This document shows, one piece after another, positions 40,190 to 41,238 of a stretch of 41,238 nt of DNA. Position 1 is the first letter of the stretch. Every line of letters starts with the position of its first letter. The notes below the pieces were generated by a model. It did no database searches and was not told where the DNA came from. It saw only the letters and a program-made list of their open reading frames with translations. Both the position numbers and the translations under genes were made by a program. This DNA comes from Chloroflexota bacterium (lineage in GTDB: Bacteria; Chloroflexota; Anaerolineae; Anaerolineales; VGOW01), in assembly GCA_016875735.1 (NCBI GenBank), contig VGOW01000032.1, positions 1-41,238 of the forward strand. The letters are read 5' to 3'.

Positions 40190-41104
40190 CTACCCGCGAA
40201 AGTGTCGGCCCAATTCCGAAGCATAGGTTGAGCCGACTTTGTCGGCGTTCTGCGCCAGCCACTCGGTCAGTTTCGTCTTTCCCGTCGGCGGCCTCTTCGA
40301 GACGAGCAGGCCGGCCATCAGCCCGTCCACTTCCTCTTTCGTCAGCACCACGTCACTCACAAACAGCCCGATCACTTGCGAGGCGAGCAGGGCCAAGCCC
40401 GGCGGCATGTGCAGAATCGCCACATTGCGTTTGATGGAGCGAGCGATGATCCGCACCAGTTCGTCGAAGGTGAAAATCTCCGGGCCGACGGCGTCAACGT
40501 GCATGTTCTCGGTTCGGCTTCCAGCGTCCACCATGAGGTCGGCCATATCGTCTATGAAGATCGGCTGAATGCCGTAATCGCCTTTGCCCGGCACGCCGAA
40601 GGCCGGGAAGCGGCGCGCGATCCAGGCGATGTTGTTTATCAGCACGTCATGCAAACTGTAAATCACTGTCGGGCACACAATGGCATGCGATAGCTTCGAC
40701 TCGCGGATGAACTGCTCCAACTTCCCTTTGCCGCTGTAATATGGCAACGGCGAATTGGGGTCGGCGTTGGCGATGCTCACATGCACCAAGCGCGAAACGC
40801 CGGCCGCCTCCGCCGCGCGCACCAGCGTCTTCGTGTTTTCCACTGCCTGATCGAAACTCGTCGCGCCGTGAGTGAAGCGCACCCAATAGGTGTTGTACAC
40901 CACCGATGCGCCTTCGAGACTCTTGGCCAGCGCCTCCGGCTTGTCGAAGTCGAACGGCAGGGCGACGACTCGGCCCGCAAACGGATTCGGGCGATCTGGA
41001 TGGCCGGTCAGAGTCTTGACCGCGATCCCTTTCGCCAACAACCGCTCAGTGATATAGCGCCCGGTGTAACTGAATGCGCCCGTGACAACATGAGTCTCGC
41101 TCAC
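40190..41104 (-). CDS. NmrA-like/atypical short-chain NAD(P)-binding protein
   Basis: 304 aa. The GTG start at 41104 follows GCGGAG at a fair distance. The N-terminal nucleotide motif is TGAFSYTGRYI (8-18), an atypical SDR pattern; Y-x-x-x-K is not well placed (YYSGKGKLE is the nearest). NDUFA9/NmrA-type proteins use this fold for redox sensing, quinone-linked or sugar/isoprenoid chemistry. Function is not determined. It follows a probable thiolase gene on the same strand. Confidence 0.8.
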   Translation of the reverse strand: MSETHVVTGAFSYTGRYITERLLAKGIAVKTLTGHPDRPNPFAGRVVALPFDFDKPEALAKSLEGASVVYNTYWVRFTHGATSFDQAVENTKTLVRAAEAAGVSRLVHVSIANADPNSPLPYYSGKGKLEQFIRESKLSHAIVCPTVIYSLHDVLINNIAWIARRFPAFGVPGKGDYGIQPIFIDDMADLMVDAGSRTENMHVDAVGPEIFTFDELVRIIARSIKRNVAILHMPPGLALLASQVIGLFVSDVVLTKEEVDGLMAGLLVSKRPPTGKTKLTEWLAQNADKVGSTYASELGRHFRG

Positions 41105-41120
41105 ACCAATTCTCCGCTCT

Positions 41121-41238
41121 CTAATTCACTTTGACGACTAATGCCGCCGCCGTGTCGCCGGCCGCACAACCGGTGAACAGCCCATAGCCGCCGCCGAGCA
41201 AAACCAGCTCTTCGATCAGTTCAATCGTCAATCGCATT
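41121..41238 (-). CDS. Probable acetyl-CoA acetyltransferase (thiolase), C-terminal fragment
   Basis: The window edge leaves the last 39 codons, ending at the TAG at 41121. The residues LVLLGGGYGLFTGCAAGDT and the closing AAALVVKVN resemble the C-terminal block of thiolase-type acetyltransferases that carry the GLFTGCAAGD sequence; the Cys would be the second catalytic one. The rest is outside the window, so the call is tentative. It would fit acyl-CoA metabolism around the mutase. Confidence 0.5.
   Translation of the reverse strand, partial: MRLTIELIEELVLLGGGYGLFTGCAAGDTAAALVVKVN

Overview
The window is a dense, high-GC bacterial segment in which nearly every gene lies on the minus strand, many joined by 4-base ATGA/GTGA overlaps. 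There is no rRNA, tRNA or CRISPR array, so taxonomy is inferred. A split B12-dependent mutase, two ferredoxin-dependent 2-oxoacid oxidoreductases, a B-type heme-copper oxidase module, a CruF-like carotenoid enzyme and many short stuttering intergenic palindromes fit Chloroflexota (Anaerolineae-like), probably a metagenome bin. This placement is a guess from gene content.

Region 1 (1-2994): ends of an insertion sequence, including an exact 31-bp inverted repeat and a transposase C-terminal remnant, bracket a two-gene cassette. The cassette holds an HDAC11-like (class IV) deacetylase and an AAA ATPase gene that has lost its catalytic core by an internal deletion. Region 2 (2995-5000): a DAO-family FAD amine oxidase and a CruF/DUF422 carotenoid protein.

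Region 3 (5086-16415): the most interesting part. A minus-strand respiratory operon runs from 15187 down to about 5086. In order it encodes a 60-aa single-TM protein, CuA subunit II, a B-type subunit I with Gln in place of the active-site Tyr, a 42-aa single-TM protein, a second subunit I-like protein that lost the CuB His-His pair, a Cu P-type ATPase, a cytochrome b/2x[4Fe-4S]/MvhD-like/C-terminal domain fusion, a DsbD2(TauE)-SCO1 fusion and a lipoprotein cytochrome c, followed by a terminator. Two FNR-like palindromes lie upstream, and a Crp/Fnr regulator is next door. The set looks like a self-contained electron-transfer and copper-loading unit for an NO reductase-like or oxygen-reducing complex.

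Region 4 (16456-21300): a dimethylglycine dehydrogenase-like FAD/GcvT enzyme with its ETF (etfB, etfA) and a hot-dog thioesterase, under a promoter overlapped by a palindromic operator. Region 5 (21300-26792): hydantoinase/oxoprolinase hyuB and hyuA, interrupted by a GxxExxY gene flanked by 18-bp direct repeats, then a CaiB-type CoA transferase whose coding sequence contains genome repeats. Region 6 (26856-30597): serA, serC and the large subunit of methylmalonyl-CoA mutase. A DUF4258/DUF2283 pair (30633-31080) is on the plus strand.

Region 7 (31082-41238): a 2-oxoglutarate-type (kor) and a pyruvate-type (por) ferredoxin oxidoreductase in tandem. The por set is interrupted by an alpha/beta hydrolase and by a beta-helix lipoprotein gene carrying an in-frame TAA. 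Upstream lie a 2x[4Fe-4S] ferredoxin, the B12-binding mutase subunit, an NmrA-like SDR and the C-terminus of a probable thiolase. Together regions 4-7 suggest methylamine/glycine-betaine and amino-acid catabolism feeding pyruvate, 2-oxoglutarate and propionyl-CoA into ferredoxin- and ETF-linked oxidation.
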